Assembly (NCBI GenBank): GCA_013339895.1
Contig: JABACO010000047.1
Coordinates: forward strand, 186,001-250,000
Direction of reading: 5' to 3'
From: Ephydatia muelleri
Taxonomy: Eukaryota > Porifera > Demospongiae > Spongillida > Spongillidae
DNA: 64,000 bases
How positions within the stretch are numbered: the stretch's first letter is position 1; each line of letters starts with the position of its first letter. Made by a program: the position numbers and the translations under genes. The notes beneath the pieces were generated by a model, which saw nothing but the letters and a program-made list of their open reading frames with translations, did not search any database and was not told the DNA's origin. Shown here in pieces: positions 37,630 through 50,185 of the stretch.

Positions 37630-38130
37630 CGAGATTGTTTCTTAATTTCCAGCAAGCAAAAGTGGTACTGGGTCTTTGGGGCGGAGAATAGGCGGAGCCA
37701 GATAAAAATTGCATATTCATGTACTCGGAAGAACGGGAAGCGCGTTAGGATACATTGGTGGCGCGAATCCGGCGGGAAATATGCACTAACTTTGCACTGC
37801 CATATTACCGTAACGGATAATATACAAATCTACGATCTGAACTAATCAATAGCTACAGGACTTCACTATGTATGTTCCGAATTTGACGCGTTTTCAACAC
37901 TCGCACCTCGAGAAATGTGGATTTCTAACTCACGGGATTAACGAATGCTGTACCCGCTGCACGGAAAATACGTAGATTACACAAATTGATTTCTACAGAG
38001 AGAAATTGTGTGGGAACAAGTGTACGAAATTTGAAAGGAAAAGCTTGTACCGTTGCGAAGATGTGCTGTTAAGTGTAACGTGCAATTTTTATAGAAAATT
38101 ATAACCCCACAAGCCCGATTTTGCTGGACA
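37630..38130. mobile_element. Half of a GGGACAGT-type fold-back element
   Basis: The stretch resembles one arm of the long fold-back elements (GGCGCGAAT, ATTACCGTAACGGATAA, ACTTCACTATG) and ends GGACAGTGTCCC at about 38,113. No opposing arm is present. Confidence 0.45.
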
Positions 38131-38579
38131 GTGTCCCATATTAACATTTAAAATAATAAAATTAAATTGTATTGCAATTCGTGTATATACACATTGTATG
38201 GCTCACCACTTACTCAATCGAGCGACAATTTAGTAAATGGTCCTGGTGAACACTTTACTTCATGAACAGTTTCCTCTGTGACACTGCAATAAATGAGGCA
38301 TGATGTTACATGTACATTGCCTCTTGAAAGGCATGTGCATATGACAGTTACTGCAAAAGCCGGGGTGTCAATCGTGAGATGCATTGTTTCTCCAGTTGTC
38401 TAATATAAACCTATGGCCAAGTTCATGTAAGAGTCAAACACCTGATGTATTCCAACCAGGGATAAGACAAGGCTGTGATATAAATAAGCAGCTATAGCAT
38501 GCAGCTGAAGCAGCTACTAGAACAGACCACTGTTTGCTCTGACAAGGTATAGTAGGAAGCAGCAAAAGTTTGAAATGTA

Positions 38580-38872
38580 CAAGTAAATAAAAACATTCTC
38601 TAACGAGAAAGTTGGTGGGCATATAGGATTGACAATGTTGGTGTAAAAGCACGGAAACAAGTGTGACAGAAATGTTACTGGAAAATTGAAATAGGCCTAT
38701 ATTTAGCCCAGTCACATTTAGGCAGCGCACGCCTGAGAAAATGGGCTAAATATAGGCCTATTTCAATTTTCCAGTAACATTTCTGTCACACTTGTTTCCG
38801 TGCTTTTTACACCAACATTGTCAATCCTATATGCCCACCAACTTTCTCGTTAGAGAATGTTTTTATTTACTT
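38580..38872. repeat. Fold-back palindrome, centre ~38,725
   Basis: Two ~130-bp arms (AAGTAAATAAAAACATTCTC and complement) flank a ~27-bp loop. It begins where the inverted-repeat arm homology breaks off (about 38,577), at the edge of a ~3.3-kb insertion carrying the repeat-protein gene. Confidence 0.8.
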
Positions 38873-39007
38873 GTTTCATAAGTTTTTTGTTCTCCGTGTC
38901 AAAGAACTTATAAACGCTGTGTTTTTACAATACGACTTTAATAATGAAAAGTAATAAATTAACGAACACATAATTAATTTAAAATGGTACGTATATTATT
39001 ATTAAAT

Positions 39008-39820
39008 GGGACAGTGCGAAAAGGGACCTAGTGTATTTATATAAAACGATATAAAATTTTGTTCATATAAAACTGATATAACTTCCGAACGGTACACGCC
39101 ATTGACTTCCTATTTTCAACACTTCATACTACACCATTTCTCTACGGTAAAATACTTTTTGGGGTCTTGCACTTGCTCCGTGCCTGTATTGCAACGTCCG
39201 ATACCCCACAAGGTATGAACCCGTCATAACTTTCGGCAGGAGTAATCAAATACTTCAAATTCGGTATGTAGATAGAGAGGTCCTATACCTATCGATTTGT
39301 TCTGTTCGTTAATTTTTATGCCATCTGTTACGGAGATACAGTTGAATAAACTACGTGCACGTTTTCCCGCTTGATTCGCGCCAATGTAATAATCCCCGCC
39401 TCCCCATACATTGAGCGGAGCGCAATTTGCCCAAATCATTGGCGCGAAACGAGCGCGAAAATGTGCACGTAGTTTGTTCAACTGTATCTCCGTAACGGAT
39501 TGCATAAAAATTAACGAACAGAACAAATAGATAGGTATAGGACCTCTCTATCTACATACCGAATTTGAAGCGATTTGATTACTCCTGCCGAAAGTTATGA
39601 CGGGTTCATACCTTGTGGTGTATCGGACGTAGCAATACAGGCACGGAGCAAGTGCAAGACCCCGAAAAGTATTTTACCGTAGAGAAATGGTGTAGTATGA
39701 AGTGTTGAAAATAGGAAGTCAATGGCGTGTACCGTTCGGAAGTTATATCAGTTTTATATGAACAAAATTTTATATCGTTTTATATAAATACACTAGGTCC
39801 CTTTTCGCGGGCACTGTCCC
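39008..39820. mobile_element. Fold-back element, GGGACAGT family, subfamily 2 (813 bp)
   Basis: A long palindrome with arms of about 390 bp, beginning GGGACAGTGCGAAAAGGGAC and flanked by AAAT on both sides. Nearly identical to 58,596-59,394. Non-coding. Confidence 0.88.
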
Positions 39821-39870
39821 AAATATTGATTTATTATTACATAAATACCAATAAAAATACACAAAAACAG

Positions 39871-40030
39871 TTATGACTGGATGCATCTGGTGAGGATGGC
39901 AGTGGCATTGGCTCTCACCAGATGTAAGTTTAGCCTGCTGTAAAGTTCAAATGTAACAGCCGTATAATTGTTTTTAATATAATTAATATTTTGCCGCCTC
40001 CTCGGCCTCTTCTCCCTCCTCTTCCTCTTC

Positions 40031-40065
<35 letters not shown>

Positions 40066-41336
40066 CCTTGGGTATGGCCATGCGGGTGGCGGGGGCAGGA
40101 AAAAAGGCGGGGGCAGCATTGGGGGGAGCAGTGGTGGGGGCAGAACTGGTACTGGCGGTGGGAGGGGCGCTGCTTGTGGTGGTGGGACTAACTCTGGGGG
40201 GGGGGGGGGGGGGGGGGCAGCGCTGCTGCTGGCCATGGTGGTGGGGCTAGCGCTGGTGCATGGGGGCAGCGGTGGGGCTAGCGCTGGCGGGGGCAGCGTT
40301 GCTGCTGGTGGTGGGGCTAGCGCTGGCGGGGGCAGCTCTGCTGCTGGTTGTAGGGCTAGCGCTGGCGGGGCAGCGCTGCTGCTGGTGGTGAGGCTAGCGC
40401 TGGCGGGGGCAGAAGTTGTGATGAAGGAGGATGTATGTGTTTCCTCGACCTCCTCTCCTTCAGAGTAATCAAAAATTTCTTTCCCGACTTCTTCAGCCAT
40501 CTACGTGACAGACAGAGTATTGAAACAACTTGTAAAAAATTTAGTATTTACCTTTGAATTTTTTTTGAAGAGAGAAATGTGCTGTTCTACGGGTCTATTT
40601 ATAACATACCTTTGGGTGGTAGTGGTAGTTCTACGACCCTTCCAATACCGACTCCTACTAGCTGCCTTAATGGTAGCTGAATTGCCCCTGTATATCCGCC
40701 TATTAGAAGCACGGTTCTCCTCGACGCCCTCTTGATATCGCTGCCTTTTAGCAGCACGGTTCTCCTCGACGCCCTCTTGATATCGCTGCCTTTTAGCAGC
40801 ACGGTTCTCCTCGACGCCCTCTTGATATCGCTGCCTTTAGCAGCACGGTTCTCCTCGACGCCCTCTTGATATCGCTGCCTTTTAGCAGCACGGTTCTCCT
40901 CGACGCCCTCTTGATATCGCTGCCTTTTAGCAGCACGGTTCTCTACGACGCCTACTTGATATCGCTGCCTTTTAGCAGCACGCTTAGATACAGCATTTGC
41001 GTTGTAGGTGTCGCGTACAGAGGCCTTCTTCTTTTCAGGGTCGGCCTTGTAGGTGTCGCGTACAGAGGCCTTCTTCTTTTCAGGGTCGGCCTTGTAGGTG
41101 TCGCGTACAGAGGCCTTCTTCTTTTCTGGGTCGGCCTTATAGATGTCGCGTACAGAGGCCTTCTTCTTTTCTGGGTCGGCCTTGTAGGTGTCGCGTACAG
41201 AGGCCTTCTTCTTTTCAGGGTCGGCCTTGTAGCGCGCTCGGGCTTTAGTCTTGTTCTCTTGTGATAAAATATCTTCTCGTTTTTGGAGGTATTCCGCTCG
41301 TTGCTTAGATCTCTTCTTTTGATTACGCGAAGGCAT
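39871..41336 (-). CDS. 15-residue-repeat basic protein with Pro/Ala-rich C-terminal part
   Basis: Two minus-strand open stretches probably form one gene joined by a 51-bp GT-AG intron (40,501-40,551): exon 41,336-40,552, then 40,500-39,871. The start is ATG 41,336 (MPSRNQKKRSKQ). Five copies of KADPEKKKASVRDTY are followed by a 15-residue module YQEGVEENRAAKRQ repeated about five to six times, coded by near-identical 45-bp DNA units. A Pro/Ala-rich region, a Gly run and a basic C-terminal tail follow. One T is missing at about 40,835, shifting the frame inside the second array. A stronger donor (GTATGT, about 40,614) would change the joining frame. Function is unknown; repeats of this kind are common in invertebrate transposon-associated proteins (memory, unsure). 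Confidence 0.5.
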
Positions 41337-41363
41337 TTTTAGAAAAACAACTTCACTAGCCAA

Positions 41364-41891
41364 AGTAAGTAACGATTAAACTGCGATAGGAACACCAAAT
41401 AAATTTAGTGCCTGTTGGAGTATTTATACTCCCTAAAATTATACATTTTATTAAGAACTTGCTAGAACTTGCTAGATGGCCATAGAACTTGCAACCAAAT
41501 AAGGTATTTCTCGCTGTAGTTTCTTTCTAGATGTGATATGTGTCCAAATGACATGCTAGGATAACGTGCCGGTAAATTCTGAAGAGATTGGTACTATTGT
41601 CGTTCTTTAAAACCGTTCGTAGCTCGAGTTATACCTTCCTAAGGAAGAAGACGACGACGACGAATAATTTTTTGGGAATGGGCACGAGAAGCAGGTTCTT
41701 TGTTTGTCTGGAAGCGCATAGTTTAATGACATGAAACTAGCATGAAAACGTAGATCTTGGTGTTGTCGTTCGATTGCTGCAACGAGATAAGTGATCCGTT
41801 TCTCCGTTGTCCCTCCCGACGCGATTTAAAAGTTTTAATGACATTCATCATTCCTCAATCAATCCTATATTGAACCTGCTGATGCAGGTTC
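41364..41891. other. Intergenic, ends in a short hairpin
   Basis: No gene. GAACCTGCTGATGCAGGTTC at about 41,872-41,891 is an 8-bp-stem hairpin at the insertion edge. Confidence 0.45.
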
Positions 41892-43855
41892 AGATGTATG
41901 TACATGTATGTGATAAGAATTAGTTACATGCATGACGTTAACCTGGGTGTACAACAAAGCACATTTAAAGAAATAGAACCAAGAACATGCTAGATTAAAT
42001 CTAAATACACATACGTCACATAATAATTATAATAACAAAAATACACACGCAAACAACTACATGCACAGATAACTGTCCTGTTGGGTTGATTGGGGGTACC
42101 TAGGTAGGAGCGGGAATTGCATGAAGCCACAAAAGTATCAGGACAGATGGTAACCCATACTAAACATTTTCCATGCCTCCAGAGCACGATTGTGACACCA
42201 TCATGGTATTTTCAAATCTGTCAGGGGTAAGGCAACCTTTTTAACAGTTGTTGTCCCAGCCTATAAATTCGGTAATGCTAATTTAGCCATTCCAGTTTGG
42301 GCAGACATTTGTCAGGGCCAACATCTTGCAGAGCCATACTTAGCTGGTCCATCCCAGATGATGTTCTTAATTCAGACATTGACATGCACCATTCAATGTT
42401 TTGCATATTGCCTATAGTTATTAGTGGGGGCAGGCTACCTTCCCCTTTCAGAACTGAATGGCGCCCGCACTCCCACTTCCAATAAATTAAAAGTGAAGTG
42501 TTTAGCATTACTAGGCTATGCCCCCCCCCCCCCCCCCCCCCCCCTTTCCTAACCACTAGAGCTGTCCGCTTTCGGCCAATTCAGCAGTGAACCCACCCCT
42601 CTTCTTTCCTAACCGCTAGAGCTGTCCGCTTTCGGCCGATTCAGCAGTGAACCATCCCCCCCCTCCGCCCCATAGTCATATTCGGCTGTCAAATGGCGCC
42701 CACTTACCCGATCCTGCAGAAATGCTGGGGGCGACCATATCCAATGCAGTCACTTCTTGTCACATCAGAGTTTCAAGCTGCACGAACAGTGATGGGGTCA
42801 TTTCTAGTATTCCAAAACTATCTTTGGTTGAAGGATTCAAGCAATGTGTAGCCTGGACCTGCACTTGTCACTAAAGACACAAAATTAGCAAAACCTTAGT
42901 CAGAAACCTTAACTTGGTCGTCCAGTTGCCAGATCAAATTGGATCTAAAAGCATGCATGTTTGTACTACTAACATATTGATGTATGATCGGATCTGGTTG
43001 CATTAAATGCATTATCCTACAAGCTACAGCTACATCTGTACTGATAGAGATCGCTTGATCATGAAGAAGATCCTTCACTTCAAAAACATATCGGAGGTTG
43101 GCTATAATGAGCTCTGCAATGATGACAGGTTTATTGTACTCTCCATGCAGGTCGACTTCAAATAATCAGGGTTGTGCTGTACAAAATTCATACGTTGCTG
43201 CTGAACGACTGAGCATCAGCTTGTTGTCTGAATAATCAAAATTCCCGCTTAGCCTGTCTGGCCGTCTCCTCAGCCCAGTACTGGTTGCTCATTTTCATAT
43301 CATTAAGTTGTTCTGTTCTATAGTTGCTCTTTCTTCCTCCATTTGGGCTCAGAGCGATACATGTTTTTTCTGTTGCTTGACATTGTGAAGTGTGTGAAAA
43401 GTATTTGAAAAATGCCAGTCCAAGGATCAAGTAGATTTCCTCACAAAAGCGGCTTATCTAGCTTCAGTGCGTTTGATGTGCAAGAGAATATTTAACACAG
43501 TGTGTTGCATAATTGTCGTGTTATAATCTCAAGAAGCCGACCTTATACCCCCCCCCCCCCCCCCAATAAATAAATCAATTTTTAAGAAACCTTTTATCAC
43601 CACATTCCAAAATGCTGCAATAACCTTTAAATTATCAGCGTACAGATACTGTTAGCCAACTCATATGTCCAAGTATTCATAGAACAACACAAATGCTTGT
43701 CGAGTCTGGATGAGAGAGAAGTGTCAATAAAACGACTGTAGAAACAAGGCTCAGAACAAAATAAGTTTAAAATGTCAGTGACAAACGTTACATGTAGGTT
43801 TAATGCGGCACTACATGTAACCTGTCATATTTATTGATTGTGGACATAATTTGCC
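41892..43855 (-). repeat. Right arm of ~2-kb inverted repeat
   Basis: Reverse complement of 34,852-36,775 with small indels (a G/C tract of different length at 42,520-42,545 and a duplicated ~60-bp piece at 42,545-42,660). Its outer end lies 7 bp beyond a USP splice donor at 43,863, so the arm begins inside a USP intron. AATT borders both outer ends, which could be a 4-bp duplication or chance. Confidence 0.85.
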
Positions 43856-46257
43856 GGCTTACCACAACTTCACTTTGCTGGAGAGGTGTCACAAGTGCAT
43901 CATTAAACAGATACCAATCATCATTATATCTTGAAATAGCAGTATCTGGAAAACAATTATGTTAAAACGAATCATATCACATTACTAATAAGACTGAGAT
44001 TAATTTCGGATATTACATGTACAAAACTTTATGATCAACAGGCTTTCATTGTACTTTTAATGTAATGTTTAGAGGCACTTTGCACTATTCACGTTAATTA
44101 AATTGGTACAATGACAGCAGGTGTGTATAATTGTTTTATGTCAAAAGTAAGTTTAATTTACATGCTACTATAAGTCCAGCATTATTTAAACATACTAGTA
44201 TTATTGAGCTATTTATAGTGTCAATTTGACATTATGCCTTTCATAAATATGGATTTCCTTTCAAAAGATTCTTCCCTTAAACACTAAACACTCTGGTGTA
44301 CTAAATCTATACCAAGGAGGCAATCTATTAAGGATAAAAGTGTGATAGGTATGGGAGATAATTCAATTAGAACACGAGGGGATTAATGATTGACACATCC
44401 TCCTAAATATTTTATTTCTAGTCTAAGTGATTATATTTGAACTATAAGTATTTACTTTCAGCTATTTATGTCAGTAATTAGTGTTAATGGGTCTGGGGGA
44501 AAAGTATTTCGAAAGAGTTGCACCAATTCTTATGACACACTTACAATGACCTCCATGGAGAGAACCATTATGATTGATAACAGAACACAACTTGTATTTG
44601 GAAGGAACATTTGATGTGAAAGAAGAGAGCTCAATCTCACTGGAAGTATAAATATACATGTATTGTGAAACACATACATGTAAAAGAGGTTTGAAGAAAA
44701 CAAATGCAGTCCTTTAATAACACACATTTTTTAGCAACTACATGTAAGTGTACATGTACTATGTTTACCAACATGTGTGTGCATTTCAACATGTGTGTGC
44801 GACATGCAATGTAGAAAGTAATAAAGAATATTTCATGCACTATTAATATTATAATTATTCTGCACATTGTCATAACACAAATATGCATCATACATGTAGC
44901 TTACATTGGAAAGTTTATTTCTGTGTCCACTTTGATTGTACCCCTGCTACATGTAAATATATACCTTTTAAATTAGATTGAGCTGACATAAATTTTTTCT
45001 TGCTTACCTGATCTGAGTTGCACAGAATCGTTTAAGATAGACAATCAGAGTTCTTGGTGGTATTGATATTAAGGTCTGCTTTGATAGGTAGACCATTTCT
45101 GCACAATTGCTACAGTACCTAGAAAGGGATGTAGTCATGTAATACAAAAGGAACTCTTACTTATGGTATCTGTGGAAGATAAATTTTTGTTACAATTTAC
45201 AAGTTCTTTTAAAGTCATGACTGAAAATTGGTTTTCTTCATACCAATTTTTTGATGTGGATTGTTGCACTTGAGACATTGTTTCAAAGCACTGGTACAAT
45301 TCAATGACTTTGTCTGTGGCACGAGGTATTGAAAGTGGAAGTGACATGAATGCATCAAAAGTATCCAGACCCTAGACAAAACAAAGTATATTACATTACA
45401 CAAGAAAGAATAAGTAACCTGTTCTTTTTTGCAAGTGGAGCATGTCAGTGTGGATTTCAGTTGACCATGAAACTCCTGTACAACTATTGAGTCCCCCTGT
45501 TCAAGATGCTCATTCCATGCCTTTTCACTCATTGCCTCAATTGCAAACTGTAAAATGATCTAGCTGATAACAAACACATAATGTTGTTATGAATTACACT
45601 GCTTTGAAATGGTTTTGGTTGCTGCTTCAAAGCCTCATGTAAATTTGAAAGCAAAAATGTGACAAATTCGTGAGAATCTTTCGGTGCATAGCCACTAAAT
45701 TGCTTAAAGCACTTTCCAACTTCCACCTTAGAATGCAATCACATTGATTACAAAGTGGTAATTATACTGGTTTTCAAATACCTTGAAATTCTTTGGTTGT
45801 ACAGCTGGCAGACCTGAATCCCTCATTCGTTTAAACACTTCCACTAGTTCTATTACAAGTCTGTTTCTGTTGTTACCTTAGCATAATAATATATTATATA
45901 CAGGAATGTAACATAATGCACAATGTCATATTACTTTTGTAACTGTTATTTTAAGCCAAAATATAGTAATTGATGAATTTATTCATTTAACCACATAATA
46001 ACAAAATGAACATGTAAACATGTATAAGAGGCATGTATCCCATTAATTTACTTGAATCGACCCACAATTGACAATTGCAGCCACAGATTTTGAGAACTAT
46101 TTTAATCCCATGCAGGGGTTTGTGCAATCCTGTGGCTCAATTTGATTACCAATTGGGACCAAAAACACCAGTTGCAACTGGGCAAAATTTTAATGTGCTA
46201 CTGCTACCGTCTTTATGACCATTTTGTGTGAATTCAATTTAAATCTCTGGTAGATGG

Positions 46258-46383
46258 TGTAGCGGCTACGGGCTATCAAGTATACGGAGAACCAGATTTA
46301 TCTGAGCTGCTAGTTAATAAAACACACACGTGATTACATACACGTGATTGTTTTTGTGTAGAGTGTACATGTGAATTGCTACA
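46258..46383 (+). repeat. 5' LTR
   Basis: 126 bp, TG…CA ends. One difference from the 3' LTR (GGGCTATCAAG versus GGGCTACCAAG). Confidence 0.9.
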
Positions 46384-46384
46384 G

Positions 46385-46393
46385 TGGTGACCC
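46385..46393 (+). promoter_or_regulatory. Candidate primer-binding site (tRNA-Trp type)
   Basis: TGGTGACCC lies one base after the 5' LTR. It matches the complement of the usual tRNA-Trp 3' end; the following bases (TGAGACG) match less well. Confidence 0.55.
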
Positions 46394-46413
46394 TGAGACG
46401 TTTAACGTTTTAA

Positions 46414-49400
46414 ATGTCGGAAGAACGTGCGGTGTCGCTCAATCTTCCAACCTTTTGGTCTTCACAACCCGAAGTTTGGTTTGCGCAAGCAGAAGCACAA
46501 TTCAACTTGCGCAAAATCACTGCAGATGACACAAAATATTACTACGTCCTCGCCGCACTCGACCAACCTACGGCCACTCGTCTTCTAGACCTGATTAGCC
46601 ACCCTCCAGCCGACAACAAATAGGAGGCGTTGAAGACCCGTCTTATCGATACGTTTGGCCTCAGTGAAAGGGAACGAGCATCCCGGCTTCTTCATTTCCG
46701 CGAGTTGGGTGACACCAAGCCCTCTGTCTTAATGGACGAGATGTTGGCCCTCCTGGGAGACCATTCTCCTTGTTTCCTATTTCAACAACTTTTCCTCGAA
46801 CGCCTCCCCGAAGATATACGAGTCCAGTTGGTTGACTCAGAAGCTGACGACTACCGACACCTAGCGAAAAAGGCAGACGCTCTTTGGGCGAGCCGAGATA
46901 TGAGTTTCAGCACGAACGCTGTTCAACGACGCCTCTCAAGTCAACAACTGAAAGCTAAACATCCCACTACTCCCACGGCTGACGATTTATGCTACTACCA
47001 TCGCAGTTTCGGACAGGCCGCCCGCAAGTGCACCAAACCCTGTTCTTGGTCGGGAAAAGAACAGGCGATAGTGGCCATGGCGGCTAGCCATAACACGGGC
47101 CTGTTTTTCCTTTGGGACAAAATCTCGGGACGACAGTTCCTAGTAGATACCGGAGCAGAGATCAGCGTCATTCCCGCTACAGCTTCTGACAAACGCAATA
47201 CCCCTGATAAACAGGGACCATTGCTGTCAGCGGCCAATGGTACTACAATCAAAACATATGGAAGTCGTATAGTGCCCCTCCAGTTTGCGTCCAAAGGGTA
47301 TCAATGGAGTTTCACCATTGCGGATGTGTCTCGCCCTTTATTGGGAGCAGATTTTCTACGATCAAACTCCCTTCTAGTCGACCTCAAGGGTAGACGACTT
47401 GTGGATGCAGAGACATATCATTCCATTCCCCTCGGAGTAACTAGGACTCCGCCACTCCATCTAAATGCTGTCACAAGCAACCAGTACAACACACTGCTGT
47501 CAAAATTCCCAGAGATAACCATGCCTGTATTCACACAGGCAGCCATCAAACATACAGTAGAACATTTCATCTCCACAAAAGGCCCACCTGTCCATGCACG
47601 CCCCCGTCGCCTTTGCCCTGACAAACTAGTAGCAGCCAAAGCAGAATTCGCCAACATGGAAGCTATGGGTCTTATTCGACGTTCATCCAGCCCATGGGCA
47701 TCACCCTTGCACATGGTTCCTAAGGCATCTGAAGGCTGGCGCCCTTGTGGAGATTACAGGCGCCTTAATGACATCACCATACCTGACAAGTACCCAGTGC
47801 CACATATCCACGATTTCTCAGCACAACTTGCTGGCAAGAAAATTTTCTCAAAAATCGATCTGGTACGGGGCTATCATCAAATCCCAGTCACTGCTGAGGA
47901 CATCCCAAAGACCGCCATCATCACCCCTTTCGGCCTCTACGAATTCCTCAGGATGCCATTCAGACTCAAAAACGCTGCACAGGCTTTTCAACGTCTGATG
48001 GACACTGTTTGCCAAGGCCTGGATTTTACCTTTGTCTACATTGATGATATCCTGGTGGCTAGTGAAGATGAGGATACACACCTGGACCACCTTCATCAGC
48101 TTTTTCAACGTCTCAAAGACTATGGTTTGGTGGTGAATGTTTCAAAATGTAAGTTTGGGGTTGAATCACTCGATTTCCTTGGCCACCACATCAATTGTGA
48201 CGGGATCGTACCACTACCTGACAAGGTGTCTGTGATCACAGAATACCCACAGCCAGAAACCGTCAAAGCTTTGCAGGAATTTGTGGGGATGGTAAATTTC
48301 TACCATAGGTTCATTCCGGCTGCTGCACAGTTGATGTCCCCTCTCTTTGAAGCACTTACAAGCCAGACCAAAACCTTGGTTTGGAACGATACGATGACGC
48401 AGGCTTTTGACAATATCAAGAAAGCACTCGCTAAAGCTACACTACTAGCACATCCCCGGCATGACTCACCGATTTCTCTCACCACGGATGCCTCAGATCG
48501 AGCCGTTGGTGCCGTTCTCCAACAGTGAACAGACGAATCCTGGGAACTTCTAGCCTTTTATAGCAAAAGGTTACGACCCCCAGAACAGAAATACAGTGCA
48601 TTTGACCGGGAATTACTTGCTCTCTATCTGGGCATACGGCCTTTCCGTCATTTCCTTGAGGGTCGGAAATTTACGGCATATACAGACCACAAACCATTGA
48701 TTTTCTGTATGTCCAAGGTATCAGAACCATGGTCCAATTGACAGCAACGTCAACTTTCCTATATTTCCGAGTTTACGACTGACATACAACACATCCAAGG
48801 CAAGGACAACCCAGTAGCCGACTCTTATCCAGAGCTACCCTGGATTCGGTTCAATTAGGAATAGACTATTCAGTCATAGCAGCTGACCAAAAAGATGACC
48901 CTGAGATACAGGCATACTTGACTACCCCTACCAGCCTACTGTTTAAGGAGGTCCCTTTTGGGCAGCAGGGCATTACACTCCTTTGCGATACATCCACGGG
49001 ACAAGCCAGGCCAGTAGTGCCCGTAAGTTGGAGGCGTAAAGTTTTTGACCTAATCCATGGTCTGTCCCACCCCTCTATACGAGCCACACGGAAGCTCATT
49101 TCCTCCAAATTCATCTGGAAAGGTATGAATTCACAAGTGGGGAGTTAGGCGAAGACATGCATCCAATGTCAAAGCTCAAAGATCCACACGCACATCAAGA
49201 GTCCTTTGGAAACATTCAATGTGCCCCATCTTCGGTTTGACCACATTCATGTGGATCTAGTGGGCCCCCTTCCACCTTCCAATGGTTTCACCCATCTTTT
49301 GACAATTGTGGACCGTTTCTCTCATTGGCCGGAAGCAGTCCCTCTCAATGACATATCTACCTTTGCCTGTGCTCAGGCCCTCATATACTATTGGATCTCA

Positions 49401-50185
49401 CGTTTTGGGATTCCCATGGACATGTCCACAGACCGGGGATCCCAATTCACTTCACAGTTATGGTCATCCGTTGCCAAGTTGTTAGGGATCACACTTCATC
49501 ATACCACGGCCTACCACCCACAAGCCAACGGTCTGGTGGAAAGATTCCATCGCCATCTGAAGACGTCCCTACACGCCCGTCTGACAGGTCCTCAGTGGGC
49601 ACAAGAATTGCCTTGGGTACTTTTGGGTATTCGCACCGCCCCAAAGGAGGATGCTCCTCAGCAGAATTGGTCTACGGAGCCCCCGTCACGGTACCTGGAG
49701 AATTTTTCCCAGCTCACACTTCACAACCTAATCATAACTCCGAGTTACAGCGTCTCCGTGAGCAAGTTCAGGCACTAGTTCCCATTCCTACCTCCCACCA
49801 TGGGATACAACCATCTCAATCCCACCTGACCTGCAACACTCTCAATATACGTCGCGACTCACATCGTACGCCTCTCCAGCGCCCTTATGAGGGCCCCTTC
49901 AAAGTTCTTCAGCCAGGTGAAAAAAACTTTACAATTGACATAGGAGGACGAAAGGATACTGTTTCGGTGGACCGATTAAAACCCGCCCATATAGATCCTG
50001 AATTTCAAGTTCCAGTAGCAGTGGCCAAACACAGAGGACGACCTCCAAGGAAGGTTCAACCTACCTCAACACAGTCCCATATACCTGACAGCCTTTCAGA
50101 CATCCCTTTCCCCTTACACACAAGGTCTGGACGCCAGGTTAATTTACCACTTCGCTTCATCTCAGTTCTGAGGGGAGTGGTGTAG
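46414..50185 (+). pseudogene. gag-pol polyprotein of the gypsy element, broken
   Basis: Begins MSEERAVSLNLPTFW (gag). A TAG at 46,621 interrupts gag; reading resumes in the same frame. The gag zinc-binding motif [18 protein letters not shown] appears at about 46,990. It is followed by the protease [14 protein letters not shown] (about 47,138) and reverse transcriptase with YIDDILVAS (about 48,037). The usual FGLKNA motif reads FRLKNA here. RNase H starts [15 protein letters not shown] and then meets TGA at 48,526 and another stop near 48,738. The integrase region (49,206-49,778) has HVDLVGPLPP, DRGSQFTS and HPQANGLVERFH. A frame change leads to a second open frame with the GPF-type module (EGPFKVLQPGEKNF) ending 50,185. 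No chromodomain seen. With several stops and shifts it is not active as it stands. Confidence 0.9.

Noticed and set aside
39991..40468. Plus-strand Pro, Trp and Ala/Gly-rich open frames
   Set aside because: They are antisense to the Pro/Ala-rich tail of the repeat-protein gene.
41872..41891. Hairpin resembling a Helitron 3' end
   Set aside because: No CTRR terminus follows it and no Rep/helicase coding sequence is present.
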